A stretch of 5,538 nucleotides of DNA from a bacterium 42_11 (GTDB lineage: Bacteria; Synergistota; GBS-1), in the NCBI GenBank assembly GCA_001508835.1, contig LGFB01000099.1, forward strand, positions 1 through 5,538. Reading direction: 5' to 3'. This document shows positions 1-5,499 of this stretch, in pieces. Positions within the stretch are counted from its first letter, which is position 1. Each line of letters begins with the position of its first letter. A model generated the notes under the pieces. That model did no database searches and was not told the DNA's origin. It saw only the letters and a list, made by a program, of their open reading frames with translations. The translations under genes and the position numbers were made by a program.

Positions 1-1
1 G

Positions 2-2293
2 GTTGCAAGATATGGCAGAGGTGTCTTCATCCCCGATGTAACCAAGGATCACAGATATGTGGAGGTTGTAAAGGGTATTAAGGGTGAGATAGTGGTTCCC
101 ATCTTAGGTGATGGTGAGATTTATGGAATCATAAACCTGGAGAGCTTTTCAGAGCTCTCTTATGATGATTACGAAATATTGAGCATACTTGGTAGGCAGA
201 TTGGTATGGCTTTAAGGAAAGAGAGGCTCTTTAAGAGTGTTGCAGAGGAAGCCAGGAGGTTTAAAACCCTGTATGAGCTATCTTTGGGATTGAGCTCTCC
301 TGAAGCCTTAGAGGATGTTCTCGATAAAGTTTGCAAGAGAATAGAGAAGGAGCGGGGATATGTTAACATAAGCGTAGCGATTTATGATAGAAAGCGTGTT
401 TCGTGGAGGCTATTGGCTGGCAGGGTTAAGAGCAAGCTCTCGGAGGAAACCTTTAAGAAACTTGAAAGCGCTGGTGGGGTCGTATCCAAGGCTCTTCGTG
501 AGGGTGCGGTGGTAAATGTTCCTGATGTTAGAAAGGTGGGGTATTACATCGAGGTTTTCGAGGAAACCCTGTCGGAGTTAGCTGTTCCCATATATGTGGG
601 GGACAGAATAGAAGGCGTTTTGGATGTGGAGAGCCCTCGTTTGAATGATTTTTCTAAAGAGGATGAAGAGTTTTTTGAATCGATCGCTAATATGATTGGG
701 CTTGTCTTAGCGAGGGAGAGGCTTCTTGAGGACTTAAGGACTCAAGGGAGGAAGCTTGAATCGCTTCTTCATATCTCAAGAAGACTGATGCTAATAAACG
801 ATGAGGACGAGTTGTATGGATATCTGTGTAAAGCTCTGGCTGAAAGCTTGGGCTATAAGAGGGTTGCCTATCGAAAGGTGGACTGGGAGAGAGGCATTGC
901 CTTTTTAAAGGGCGAGGCTGGGGAATGGTTGGGTGTTGGTGAGAATATTCCCCTTGACAGGGGGACGGTGGCTGGCTATGTGGCATTCACGGGGGATGTT
1001 TTCAAGAGCGACGATCTCGATAGCGACACGAGGATTAAAAGAAAATACATTAAGGGCGTTAAATCCATCATAGCCATTCCGTTGAAGGTCAACGGTAGCG
1101 TTGATGGCATCCTTTTCGTTTCTGATGGTGAAGAAAAGGCCTTCACCAAATATGATGAGGAGCTACTTTATATGGTGGTTAGCCTTCTTTCCTCTTCCTT
1201 AGATAGGATAAAGTTCTTAAATTCGATTAATAAGAAGAGTCAGGTTATGGATCTTCTTTATAAGCTTTCTTTAAGGCTTTCACGGTGCTTATCTGAAGAG
1301 GAAGTTTACGATGTGGTTATTGACTTCTTGAAAGAGGTAGAGTCTTATTCCAAGATAACCATAATGACTCTTGAGGGAGAGGAGCTCGTTCTTAAAAGGT
1401 CTTATCCCTCAAGAGGTAAGGTAGTGAGGCTAAAGCTTGGTGAGGGTATAACGGGTTGGGTTGCGCTTCACGGTGAAAGCGTTTTGGTCGGAGATGTGTC
1501 TAAGGATTCCCGCTATGTCGAATGGTTTGAGGGCATTAAAAGTGAGCTTGCCGTTCCTGTAAGGGTTGAAGGCAACATCTACGGTGTTTTGAACTTGGAG
1601 AGCGAGATAATGGGAGTCTTCACCGAAGAGGACCGATGGCTCCTGGAGGCGGTTGCCACATCAATGGGCATCGTGCTTGAAAATATTTCTCATCTGAAAG
1701 ACCTGGAGGATAATCTTTTCGCTACCACCTTGGCCCTGGCAAAGACCATCGAATATAAAGACCCATACACAAGAGGACATTGTGAGAGAGTTATGGAGTA
1801 TGCCGATGCCTTGGCCCTAAGAATAGGGCTTTCGGATGTTGAAAGGAAGCGATTAAGATATGCCTGTATATTGCACGATATAGGGAAGATCGGCGTTCCC
1901 GGGCGTATTCTTGACAAGCCCGGAAGACTTACCGATGAGGAATATGAGATAGTTAAAAGACATCCCGTTTTGGGAGAGGAGCTTCTGAAAGAGGTTCCCT
2001 TCTTGAGGGAGATATCGCTTTTAGTTCGTTGGCATCATGAAAGATGGGATGGAAGGGGATATCCTGATGGCTTGAAGGGTTATGAGATACCCTTGGAAAG
2101 CAGAATAATGGCCATAGCGGATGCCTTTGATGCCATGACTTCAGACAGACCCTACAGAAGGGCGCTTTCAAAGGAGGAAGCCATCGCCCAGATAAGAGGC
2201 GGTATGGGAACCCAATTTGACCCTGTGTTAGCTTCGGAGTTTCTGAGTTTAATAGAGGGGGGTGAGTTTGATGAGGATAGACTTAAACAGTGA
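2..2293 (+). CDS. Multi-GAF sensor protein with C-terminal HD-GYP cyclic-di-GMP phosphodiesterase domain (5' partial)
   Basis: The reading frame is open from base 2, so the gene begins beyond the left edge; the GTG at 59 lies inside a GAF domain and is not the true start. Of 763 visible residues, by eye: the tail of a first GAF (1-75), further GAFs at about 88-240, 256-405 and 416-563, and HD-GYP at about 572-755. The HD-GYP core looks intact: H593 (TRGHCERV), H625-D626 (LHDIGKIG), H654 (RHP), H678-H679, G686-Y687-P688 and D707 (ADAFDAMTSDRPYR). Such domains bind two or three metals and hydrolyse cyclic-di-GMP to pGpG or GMP. GAF domains bind small ligands or mediate dimerisation; the ligand cannot be read from the sequence. 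No membrane segment is visible in this part, so it is probably cytosolic. The first and fourth GAFs are close copies. The stop lies within pxpA, implying one operon. The family call is very secure; enzymatic activity is inferred. Confidence 0.95.
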   Translation, partial: VARYGRGVFIPDVTKDHRYVEVVKGIKGEIVVPILGDGEIYGIINLESFSELSYDDYEILSILGRQIGMALRKERLFKSVAEEARRFKTLYELSLGLSSPEALEDVLDKVCKRIEKERGYVNISVAIYDRKRVSWRLLAGRVKSKLSEETFKKLESAGGVVSKALREGAVVNVPDVRKVGYYIEVFEETLSELAVPIYVGDRIEGVLDVESPRLNDFSKEDEEFFESIANMIGLVLARERLLEDLRTQGRKLESLLHISRRLMLINDEDELYGYLCKALAESLGYKRVAYRKVDWERGIAFLKGEAGEWLGVGENIPLDRGTVAGYVAFTGDVFKSDDLDSDTRIKRKYIKGVKSIIAIPLKVNGSVDGILFVSDGEEKAFTKYDEELLYMVVSLLSSSLDRIKFLNSINKKSQVMDLLYKLSLRLSRCLSEEEVYDVVIDFLKEVESYSKITIMTLEGEELVLKRSYPSRGKVVRLKLGEGITGWVALHGESVLVGDVSKDSRYVEWFEGIKSELAVPVRVEGNIYGVLNLESEIMGVFTEEDRWLLEAVATSMGIVLENISHLKDLEDNLFATTLALAKTIEYKDPYTRGHCERVMEYADALALRIGLSDVERKRLRYACILHDIGKIGVPGRILDKPGRLTDEEYEIVKRHPVLGEELLKEVPFLREISLLVRWHHERWDGRGYPDGLKGYEIPLESRIMAIADAFDAMTSDRPYRRALSKEEAIAQIRGGMGTQFDPVLASEFLSLIEGGEFDEDRLKQ

Positions 2294-3047
2294 TATGGGG
2301 GAAAGCTTTGGAAGATATAAGCTTGGATACGATGAAGAGCTCTTAAAATACGTCTCTTCTGCAAACATAGCCTGTGGGCTTCATGCGGGTGACCCGTTGG
2401 TCATGGAACGCACGGTAAAGGAGGCCTTATCTCGAGGAGTGGGAGTTGGGGCACATCCGGGTTATCCTGACCTTCAGGGCTTTGGCAGAAGGTCCATATC
2501 TATGTCTCCTGAGGAAGTGGAGGCCTTCGTCCTGTATCAGATAGGGGCGCTTTATGCCTTTGTCAAGGCCAATGGTGGCACCTTAAGGCATGTTAAGCCT
2601 CATGGACAGCTTTATAATGACGCAAATAACGCGGCGTCCCGTGGAGACGAAAGCATTGCGAGGGCCATCGGTAATGCGGTTAAAAGATTTGACCCATCTT
2701 TAATCTTGGTTGGCCTTGCGGGAAGCAAAATGGTGGAGGTCTGGAGAAGGATGGGGCTCAAGGTGGCTGAGGAGGTCTTCGCAGATAGAGCTTATAATCC
2801 TGATGGGACCCTCGTTTCCCGTTCGAAGCCTGGCGCCGTGATAAAGGACCCCGATGAGGTTGTTAACAGGGTGATTCGTATGGTCAAAGAGAGGGAGGTA
2901 GTTGCCATAGATGGAACGGTAATAAGAAACTTGAGCTTCGATACCATATGTGTTCACGGGGATACTCCTACAGCTGTTGAGCTGGTTAAGAGGATAAGAG
3001 AGGCGCTTGATAGGGAAGGAATAGAAGTGAAGCCCATGGAAGTTTGA
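2271..3047 (+). CDS. pxpA: 5-oxoprolinase subunit A (LamB/YcsF family)
   Basis: This is a 258-residue protein, close to the usual family length of about 245-255. PxpA acts in the cytosol with PxpB and PxpC to open 5-oxoproline (pyroglutamate) to L-glutamate using ATP. Family signatures run the full length: N-terminal DLNSDMGESFG, ANIACGLHAGDP, GAHPGYPDLQGFGRR, HVKPHGQLYN, EVFADRAYNPDGTLVSR with PGAVI after it, and ICVHGDTP near the end. I chose ATG 2271 over GTG 2262 and TTG 2268: it gives the standard family N-terminus (MRIDLN) and sits five bases after the SD-like GGTGA at 2261-2265. The first 23 bases overlap the end of the HD-GYP gene, which suggests translational coupling. A strong terminator follows, so pxpB and pxpC are not downstream here; they may lie elsewhere or be absent. 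Family assignment is secure. The 5-oxoprolinase role is inferred from characterised homologues. Confidence 0.93.
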   Translation: MRIDLNSDMGESFGRYKLGYDEELLKYVSSANIACGLHAGDPLVMERTVKEALSRGVGVGAHPGYPDLQGFGRRSISMSPEEVEAFVLYQIGALYAFVKANGGTLRHVKPHGQLYNDANNAASRGDESIARAIGNAVKRFDPSLILVGLAGSKMVEVWRRMGLKVAEEVFADRAYNPDGTLVSRSKPGAVIKDPDEVVNRVIRMVKEREVVAIDGTVIRNLSFDTICVHGDTPTAVELVKRIREALDREGIEVKPMEV

Positions 3048-3061
3048 GGGCGAAAGTTTCA

Positions 3062-3099
3062 AATCCCCGGTTCCGGAAAGGGAACCGGGGATTTTTTAT
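3062..3099 (+). terminator. Rho-independent terminator after pxpA
   Basis: A perfect 13-bp inverted repeat (AATCCCCGGTTCC at 3062-3074, GGAACCGGGGATT at 3081-3093) encloses the six-base loop GGAAAG and runs into a T-rich tract (about 3092-3100). It begins 15 bases after the pxpA stop. The GC-rich stem plus U-tract is a textbook intrinsic terminator for the plus strand, and it separates the HD-GYP/pxpA operon from the small-gene cassette. Confidence 0.93.
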
Positions 3100-3158
3100 T
3101 TGTTAAAAATTTTTACTATAGCAAATAACCCCCTCTTTTCTTCATCTATATAAGTGGA

Positions 3159-3171
3159 AAGGGGGTGATAA
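3159..3171 (+). promoter_or_regulatory. Extended Shine-Dalgarno site of the DUF1659 gene
   Basis: AAGGGGGTGATAA directly precedes ATG 3173. It matches the extended anti-SD complement (AAGGAGGTGAT) except for one A-to-G change, which still allows a G:U wobble pair. The same 13-mer lies before the next gene (3373-3385). Such a long match implies high translation initiation. No convincing -35/-10 pair was found in the 60 bases upstream. Confidence 0.75.
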
Positions 3172-3172
3172 G

Positions 3173-3370
3173 ATGGCTACATTTGTAGATGCGTTATCGA
3201 GGATGAGCGTTAGGGTTATTGAGAATGGTAGTAGAAGGACCTATGCGTGGCGAAATGTTAAGCCCACCGTTACGGCGGACGACCTCGATGCCGTTTTAAG
3301 TGCGCTTATGTCTCTTTCCTTGTCCCAGGTTCTTGATAGGCTTTTGATTCGTCAGCAGAACATAATCTAA
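3173..3370 (+). CDS. DUF1659 family small protein
   Basis: This is a 65-residue protein starting at ATG 3173 after an unusually complete SD. The central region resembles the DUF1659 family (Firmicutes proteins of about 70 residues): a short N-terminal strand region ending in RRTYAWRNVKP, then VTADDLDAVLSALMSLS, which looks like a helix. No signal peptide, membrane span or catalytic motif is visible, so it is probably a small cytosolic protein of unknown function. It is the first gene of a cassette after a terminator, and 18 bases separate its stop from the DUF2922 gene. The family is commonly found beside DUF2922 and YvrJ genes, as here. Its RN-x4-VTAD pattern also occurs in the next protein, suggesting a common fold. 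The family call comes from recalled sequence patterns and is fairly confident; function is unknown. Confidence 0.82.
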   Translation: MATFVDALSRMSVRVIENGSRRTYAWRNVKPTVTADDLDAVLSALMSLSLSQVLDRLLIRQQNII

Positions 3371-3372
3371 GG

Positions 3373-3385
3373 AAGGGGGTGATAA
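3373..3385 (+). promoter_or_regulatory. Extended Shine-Dalgarno site of the DUF2922 gene
   Basis: This is the same AAGGGGGTGATAA as at 3159-3171, here followed by a GTG start at 3389, nine bases after the G-run. It supports GTG 3389 over the later in-frame ATG at 3404, which would sit too far from the site. Confidence 0.75.
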
Positions 3386-3388
3386 TAG

Positions 3389-3586
3389 GTGAGGTTCTTG
3401 CACATGTATTTTTCAAACGATGCTGGAAGAAGGGTTAGGATTACCGTTAGAAATGCCCGTGAAGATGTTACCGCTGATGAAGTTTCGCAAGTTATGGACT
3501 TACTGATATCCAAGGATATTTTTTCTCCCTCCTTAACTTCTGTGATAGGTGCTGAAATCGAGGAAAGAAGCGTAACCGAGCTTTAG
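3389..3586 (+). CDS. DUF2922 family small protein
   Basis: This is a 65-residue protein starting at GTG 3389, chosen because of the extended SD just upstream. The sequence fits the DUF2922 pattern: an N-terminal strand (LHMYFSNDAGRRVRITV), the RNAREDVTADEV segment, a helix (VMDLLISKDIF), and a C-terminal strand (SVIGAEIEERSVTEL). The family is small, widespread in Firmicutes, probably cytosolic, and functionally uncharacterised. It follows the DUF1659 gene by 18 bases and must share its transcript. A perfect 15-bp hairpin begins nine bases after its stop, before the peptidase part of the cassette. The ungapped RN-x4-VTAD match with the DUF1659 protein, and the identical length, suggest the two are distant paralogues that might pair. 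That pairing is inference only. Confidence 0.87.
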   Translation: MRFLHMYFSNDAGRRVRITVRNAREDVTADEVSQVMDLLISKDIFSPSLTSVIGAEIEERSVTEL

Positions 3587-3594
3587 TCAAGGCG

Positions 3595-3626
3595 GGGCTT
3601 GAAGGCTGCAAGCAGCCTTCAAGCCC
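3595..3626 (+). repeat. Perfect 15-bp inverted repeat (hairpin without U-tract) between DUF2922 and the peptidase genes
   Basis: GGGCTTGAAGGCTGC (3595-3609) and GCAGCCTTCAAGCCC (3612-3626) are exact reverse complements separated by AA, giving a practical hairpin of about 14 bp with a four-base loop. The downstream bases are TCTTAAAAATC, with no proper T-run, and the minus-strand side also lacks one. It therefore does not look like a canonical terminator. It could protect the 3' end of the DUF1659-DUF2922 message, cause partial attenuation, or be a processing site. The structure is certain as sequence; its role is open. Confidence 0.8.
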
Positions 3627-3654
3627 TCTTAAAAATCTAAAGGAGGGTAGGTAA

Positions 3655-3807
3655 ATGAGGGTTAAGCTTTTTGGTGAGATTCCCAAGGAATTTGACGAAT
3701 TAAGTGAAGTTCGAGGAGGGAAAGGGAATGAACAGGATAAAGATATCTTTAAACTTTTATCTAAACGAGTTCGAGTGCCCTTGTTGTCAGAGGGTAAAGA
3801 TAGATGA
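3655..3807 (+). CDS. Possible small ORF of unknown function upstream of and overlapping the M15 peptidase gene
   Basis: ATG 3655 follows a strong SD (AAAGGAGGG at 3639-3647) with seven-base spacing and opens a 50-residue frame starting MRVKLFGEIPKEFDELSEV. I do not recognise a family. The first 20 or so residues look like ordinary protein, but the rest is overprinted by the peptidase gene, whose own SD (3714-3720) and start lie inside this frame; the two overlap by 80 bases. It may be a real short protein, a truncated remnant of a longer gene, or a leader whose translation helps initiate the peptidase. The SD is the main reason to list it. Confidence 0.4.
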   Translation: MRVKLFGEIPKEFDELSEVRGGKGNEQDKDIFKLLSKRVRVPLLSEGKDR

Positions 3808-4141
3808 GATCTTGCTTTGGAAGCTTGAAGCTCTGAGGATAATCTGGGGTATGCCCTTAAGGGTGACGAGCGGTTACAGGTGTGAGAAGCACAACAAGGA
3901 GGTAGGCGGAGCTGAGAACTCTCTTCATCTTAGGGGAAGAGCGGTTGACATAGCTGTTAAGGAGGAGGACCAGGGAAAATTTCTAACCTTGGCGAAGCTC
4001 GTTGGCTTTAAGGTTATTCCCTATCCCAAGAGAAACTTTGTCCACTTAGATGTGGGAGGTGAAGGTCTTGGACGTATATCAGGTGATATCGAATCTAGGG
4101 TTTCCAATAGTCCTGAGCTTTTACCTTTTAACCCGTCTTGA
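3728..4141 (+). CDS. M15-family zinc peptidase (D-Ala-D-Ala carboxypeptidase / endolysin-like, peptidase M15A type)
   Basis: This is a 137-residue protein starting at ATG 3728, seven bases after AGGAGGG (3714-3720); the in-frame GTG at 3704 lies upstream of that SD and is rejected. Features in order: LNEFECPCCQ (13-21, Cys cluster 17-20), RVTSGYRCEKHN (45-56), SLHLRGRAVDIA (65-76) with likely zinc ligands H67 and D74, and NFVHLD (103-108) with the third ligand H106. This is the arrangement of M15A enzymes, which cut D-amino-acid bonds in peptidoglycan stem peptides and include phage endolysins. No signal peptide is seen, so it would need a holin-like route, cell lysis, or a cytosolic substrate. 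Catalytic motifs end at residue 108; the last 24 residues (114-137) are encoded by DNA shared with the YvrJ gene and probably have little function of their own. Family assignment is firm; the exact bond cleaved is not known. Confidence 0.9.
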   Translation: MNRIKISLNFYLNEFECPCCQRVKIDEILLWKLEALRIIWGMPLRVTSGYRCEKHNKEVGGAENSLHLRGRAVDIAVKEEDQGKFLTLAKLVGFKVIPYPKRNFVHLDVGGEGLGRISGDIESRVSNSPELLPFNPS

Positions 4142-4223
4142 GCGGGAGATGAAGGAGCTTAAAGAGGCGATTCATCAGTTAAGTAGTGCCATAGAAGGAA
4201 ACGCTTTAAAAATCGGTCAGTAA
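4068..4223 (+). CDS. YvrJ family single-span membrane protein overlapping the peptidase gene
   Basis: This is a 51-residue protein in the +1 frame relative to the peptidase gene, overlapping its last 74 bases. The start is TTG 4068, five bases after the SD GGGAGGTGA (4054-4062); an in-frame GTG at 4059 lies within that SD and is less likely. The sequence has the YvrJ family layout: ISNLGFPIVLSFYLL (7-21) as a hydrophobic segment, then a charged, probably amphipathic helix TRLEREMKELKEAI (22-35) and a short polar tail. YvrJ proteins often sit with DUF1659 and DUF2922 genes, which supports the call. One membrane span plus a charged helix resembles BhlA/UviB-type holin-like peptides, so a role in releasing or positioning the adjacent peptidase is conceivable but unproven. 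The gene ends six bases before a terminator hairpin. Confidence 0.85.
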   Translation: MDVYQVISNLGFPIVLSFYLLTRLEREMKELKEAIHQLSSAIEGNALKIGQ

Positions 4224-4229
4224 AAGCGT

Positions 4230-4263
4230 GGGCAGGGCGTTTAAGCCCTGCCCCTTATTTTTT
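4230..4263 (+). terminator. Terminator between YvrJ and the convergent ClC gene, possibly bidirectional
   Basis: GGGCAGGGC (4230-4238) and GCCCTGCCC (4245-4253) form a perfect 9-bp stem with loop GTTTAA, followed on the plus strand by CTTA and six Ts (4258-4263). It ends the small-gene cassette. The T-tract overlaps the stop and last codons of the minus-strand ClC gene. Read from the minus strand, the same hairpin is followed by ACGCTTTTAC, a weaker T-run, so it may serve both convergent transcripts. Confidence 0.88.
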
Positions 4264-5499
4264 AAGGTAGGATTTGGTTATTAAATCTGCCATTAAGGTC
4301 GGTATTATGGCTAAGTAGAAACTTTTTATGCTGAAAATTTCGTAGGAGAGAATTGCACAGCTAAGCGGGGATCCAACCGCTCCTGCAAGGGTTGATGTGG
4401 CGGTAAAGGCTATAAAGAAGGCCTTGTCTTCCAAGCTTACGAACCCAAGAGAGTGAAGGATAAAAAATATTCCTCCTCCCATTAATCCTCCTGTTACCAG
4501 AGAGGGACCTATCATACCTCCACTTCCTCCAGCCCCCACATAGCTTCCGTTTGAAATAATTTTGCCTAACCCCCCTAAGATGAGGATAAAGGATAGGGAG
4601 AGAAGCTCCCCCGCGTTTGATGGTTCGATGTCTTTTAATACTATTAAATTGTCAAATCCGTGCCCCAGGATGTTGGGAAACCTTAAGAGGGACGGAAAAA
4701 TGAAGACCAGGAGAACTATTATTAGGGAGGTCAGGGATGGCAAAAATGGTTTTAGGTTCTTTCCTATTTTGTTACTCAGATTGCTAACCTTTTCATAGTA
4801 TTTGACGAAAAGATAAGAGGAAACTCCTCCAGTAAGCCCTATAATGGGGAGAGATAGTAACGTTTCCATGTCTAAAGCGGTATTTTCTAACTTTAAAAGA
4901 TTAAATTCATTAAAATTGATGAAAGATATGAACGCCCCAATTGTGGAGGCTATCTCCATGTATATTAGCTTCCTGATATTTTTCCTCAATCTTGAGAGAA
5001 ACCTACCATAGTATAGTTCGAAGATGAATAATCCTCCTCCTATCGGGGCTCTTAAGGCAGCTCCTATGCCTGCTGACAGGGCTATAAGGGAGAAAGTCTC
5101 AGCGTGCTCCTTAAAGAGGCCGTGAGCCAGAAGATAGCCTATCCTTCCAGATGGTCCCACAAGCCCTCCGCTGTTTCCAAGTCCAATACCTATTATTTGA
5201 GCAAAGAGTTTTAGTAAAAGGGCTTGGAATGGTTTAGGAGGTTTTTCTCCTCTTTTTATCTCTTCTAAAGTTAAATCCAAGCCTGGTCCCCAGCCTTTAA
5301 GCCCTTTAAATTTATCGTTCCATATTAGTAAACCTGCAATTAGCGCTCCTAAGGGGGGAAAGATGAGAAAAATAACGTTCTCTCTTGCTAAGCCGAGAAT
5401 TAACCCCCACAGGTCGATTATCAGAAGGAGCTTGATGTTTACTATAATTCCTATGATGATACTTGAAAGGATTAGACGGCCTATTTCTCCAAGCATCAT
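4255..5499 (-). CDS. ClC-family chloride channel protein
   Basis: This is a 414-residue, very hydrophobic membrane protein with the ClC motif set: GWGPGLD (69-75, in place of GSGIP), GNSGGLVGPSGRIG (108-121, in place of GxxGREGPxxQIG), LRAPIGGGLFIFEL (149-162), GAGGSGGMIGPSLVTGG (322-338, the GxFxP region), and Y395 in FYLAIIP matching the conserved pore tyrosine. Length fits a core ClC without a CBS tail. ClC proteins are dimers that conduct or exchange Cl- and similar anions across the membrane. By alignment with E. coli ClC-ec1 from memory, V114 replaces gating E148 and L162 replaces proton-path E203, which favours a passive channel. Starts at ATG 5499 or 5496; an in-frame TGA lies just upstream. 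No good SD is visible, and TATGAT (5518-5523, minus) may be a -10 giving a very short leader. Compared with its neighbours the gene looks AT-richer. Family call is firm; ion and mechanism are inferred. Confidence 0.92.
   Translation of the reverse strand: MMLGEIGRLILSSIIIGIIVNIKLLLIIDLWGLILGLARENVIFLIFPPLGALIAGLLIWNDKFKGLKGWGPGLDLTLEEIKRGEKPPKPFQALLLKLFAQIIGIGLGNSGGLVGPSGRIGYLLAHGLFKEHAETFSLIALSAGIGAALRAPIGGGLFIFELYYGRFLSRLRKNIRKLIYMEIASTIGAFISFINFNEFNLLKLENTALDMETLLSLPIIGLTGGVSSYLFVKYYEKVSNLSNKIGKNLKPFLPSLTSLIIVLLVFIFPSLLRFPNILGHGFDNLIVLKDIEPSNAGELLSLSFILILGGLGKIISNGSYVGAGGSGGMIGPSLVTGGLMGGGIFFILHSLGFVSLEDKAFFIAFTATSTLAGAVGSPLSCAILSYEIFSIKSFYLAIIPTLMADLITKSYLKK

Noticed and set aside
2700..3062. 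120-codon minus-strand ORF opposite pxpA
   Set aside because: It is antisense to well-conserved pxpA motifs and has no recognisable domain.
3100..3156. Promoter for the small-gene cassette (TTGTTA, TACTATAG, TATATAA)
   Set aside because: The hexamers do not pair at a normal 16-18 base spacing, and TATATAA at 3147 would put the transcription start inside the ribosome site. A promoter is expected here but I cannot place it.
3704..3727. Upstream GTG start adding eight residues to the M15 peptidase
   Set aside because: The ideal SD AGGAGGG (3714-3720) lies inside that extension and is correctly spaced for ATG 3728; no comparable SD serves GTG 3704.
4059..4223. Programmed frameshift producing a peptidase-YvrJ fusion
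   Set aside because: No slippery heptamer was seen near the overlap, and a well-placed SD with its own start at TTG 4068 explains the second frame more simply.
4201..4229. 7-bp inverted repeat ACGCTTT / AAAGCGT near the YvrJ stop
   Set aside because: Short and AT-rich, with a 15-base loop, next to a much stronger terminator; likely chance.
4562..4798. 78-codon plus-strand ORF inside the ClC gene
   Set aside because: It is antisense to a clear membrane protein gene, has no family features, and looks like a shadow frame.
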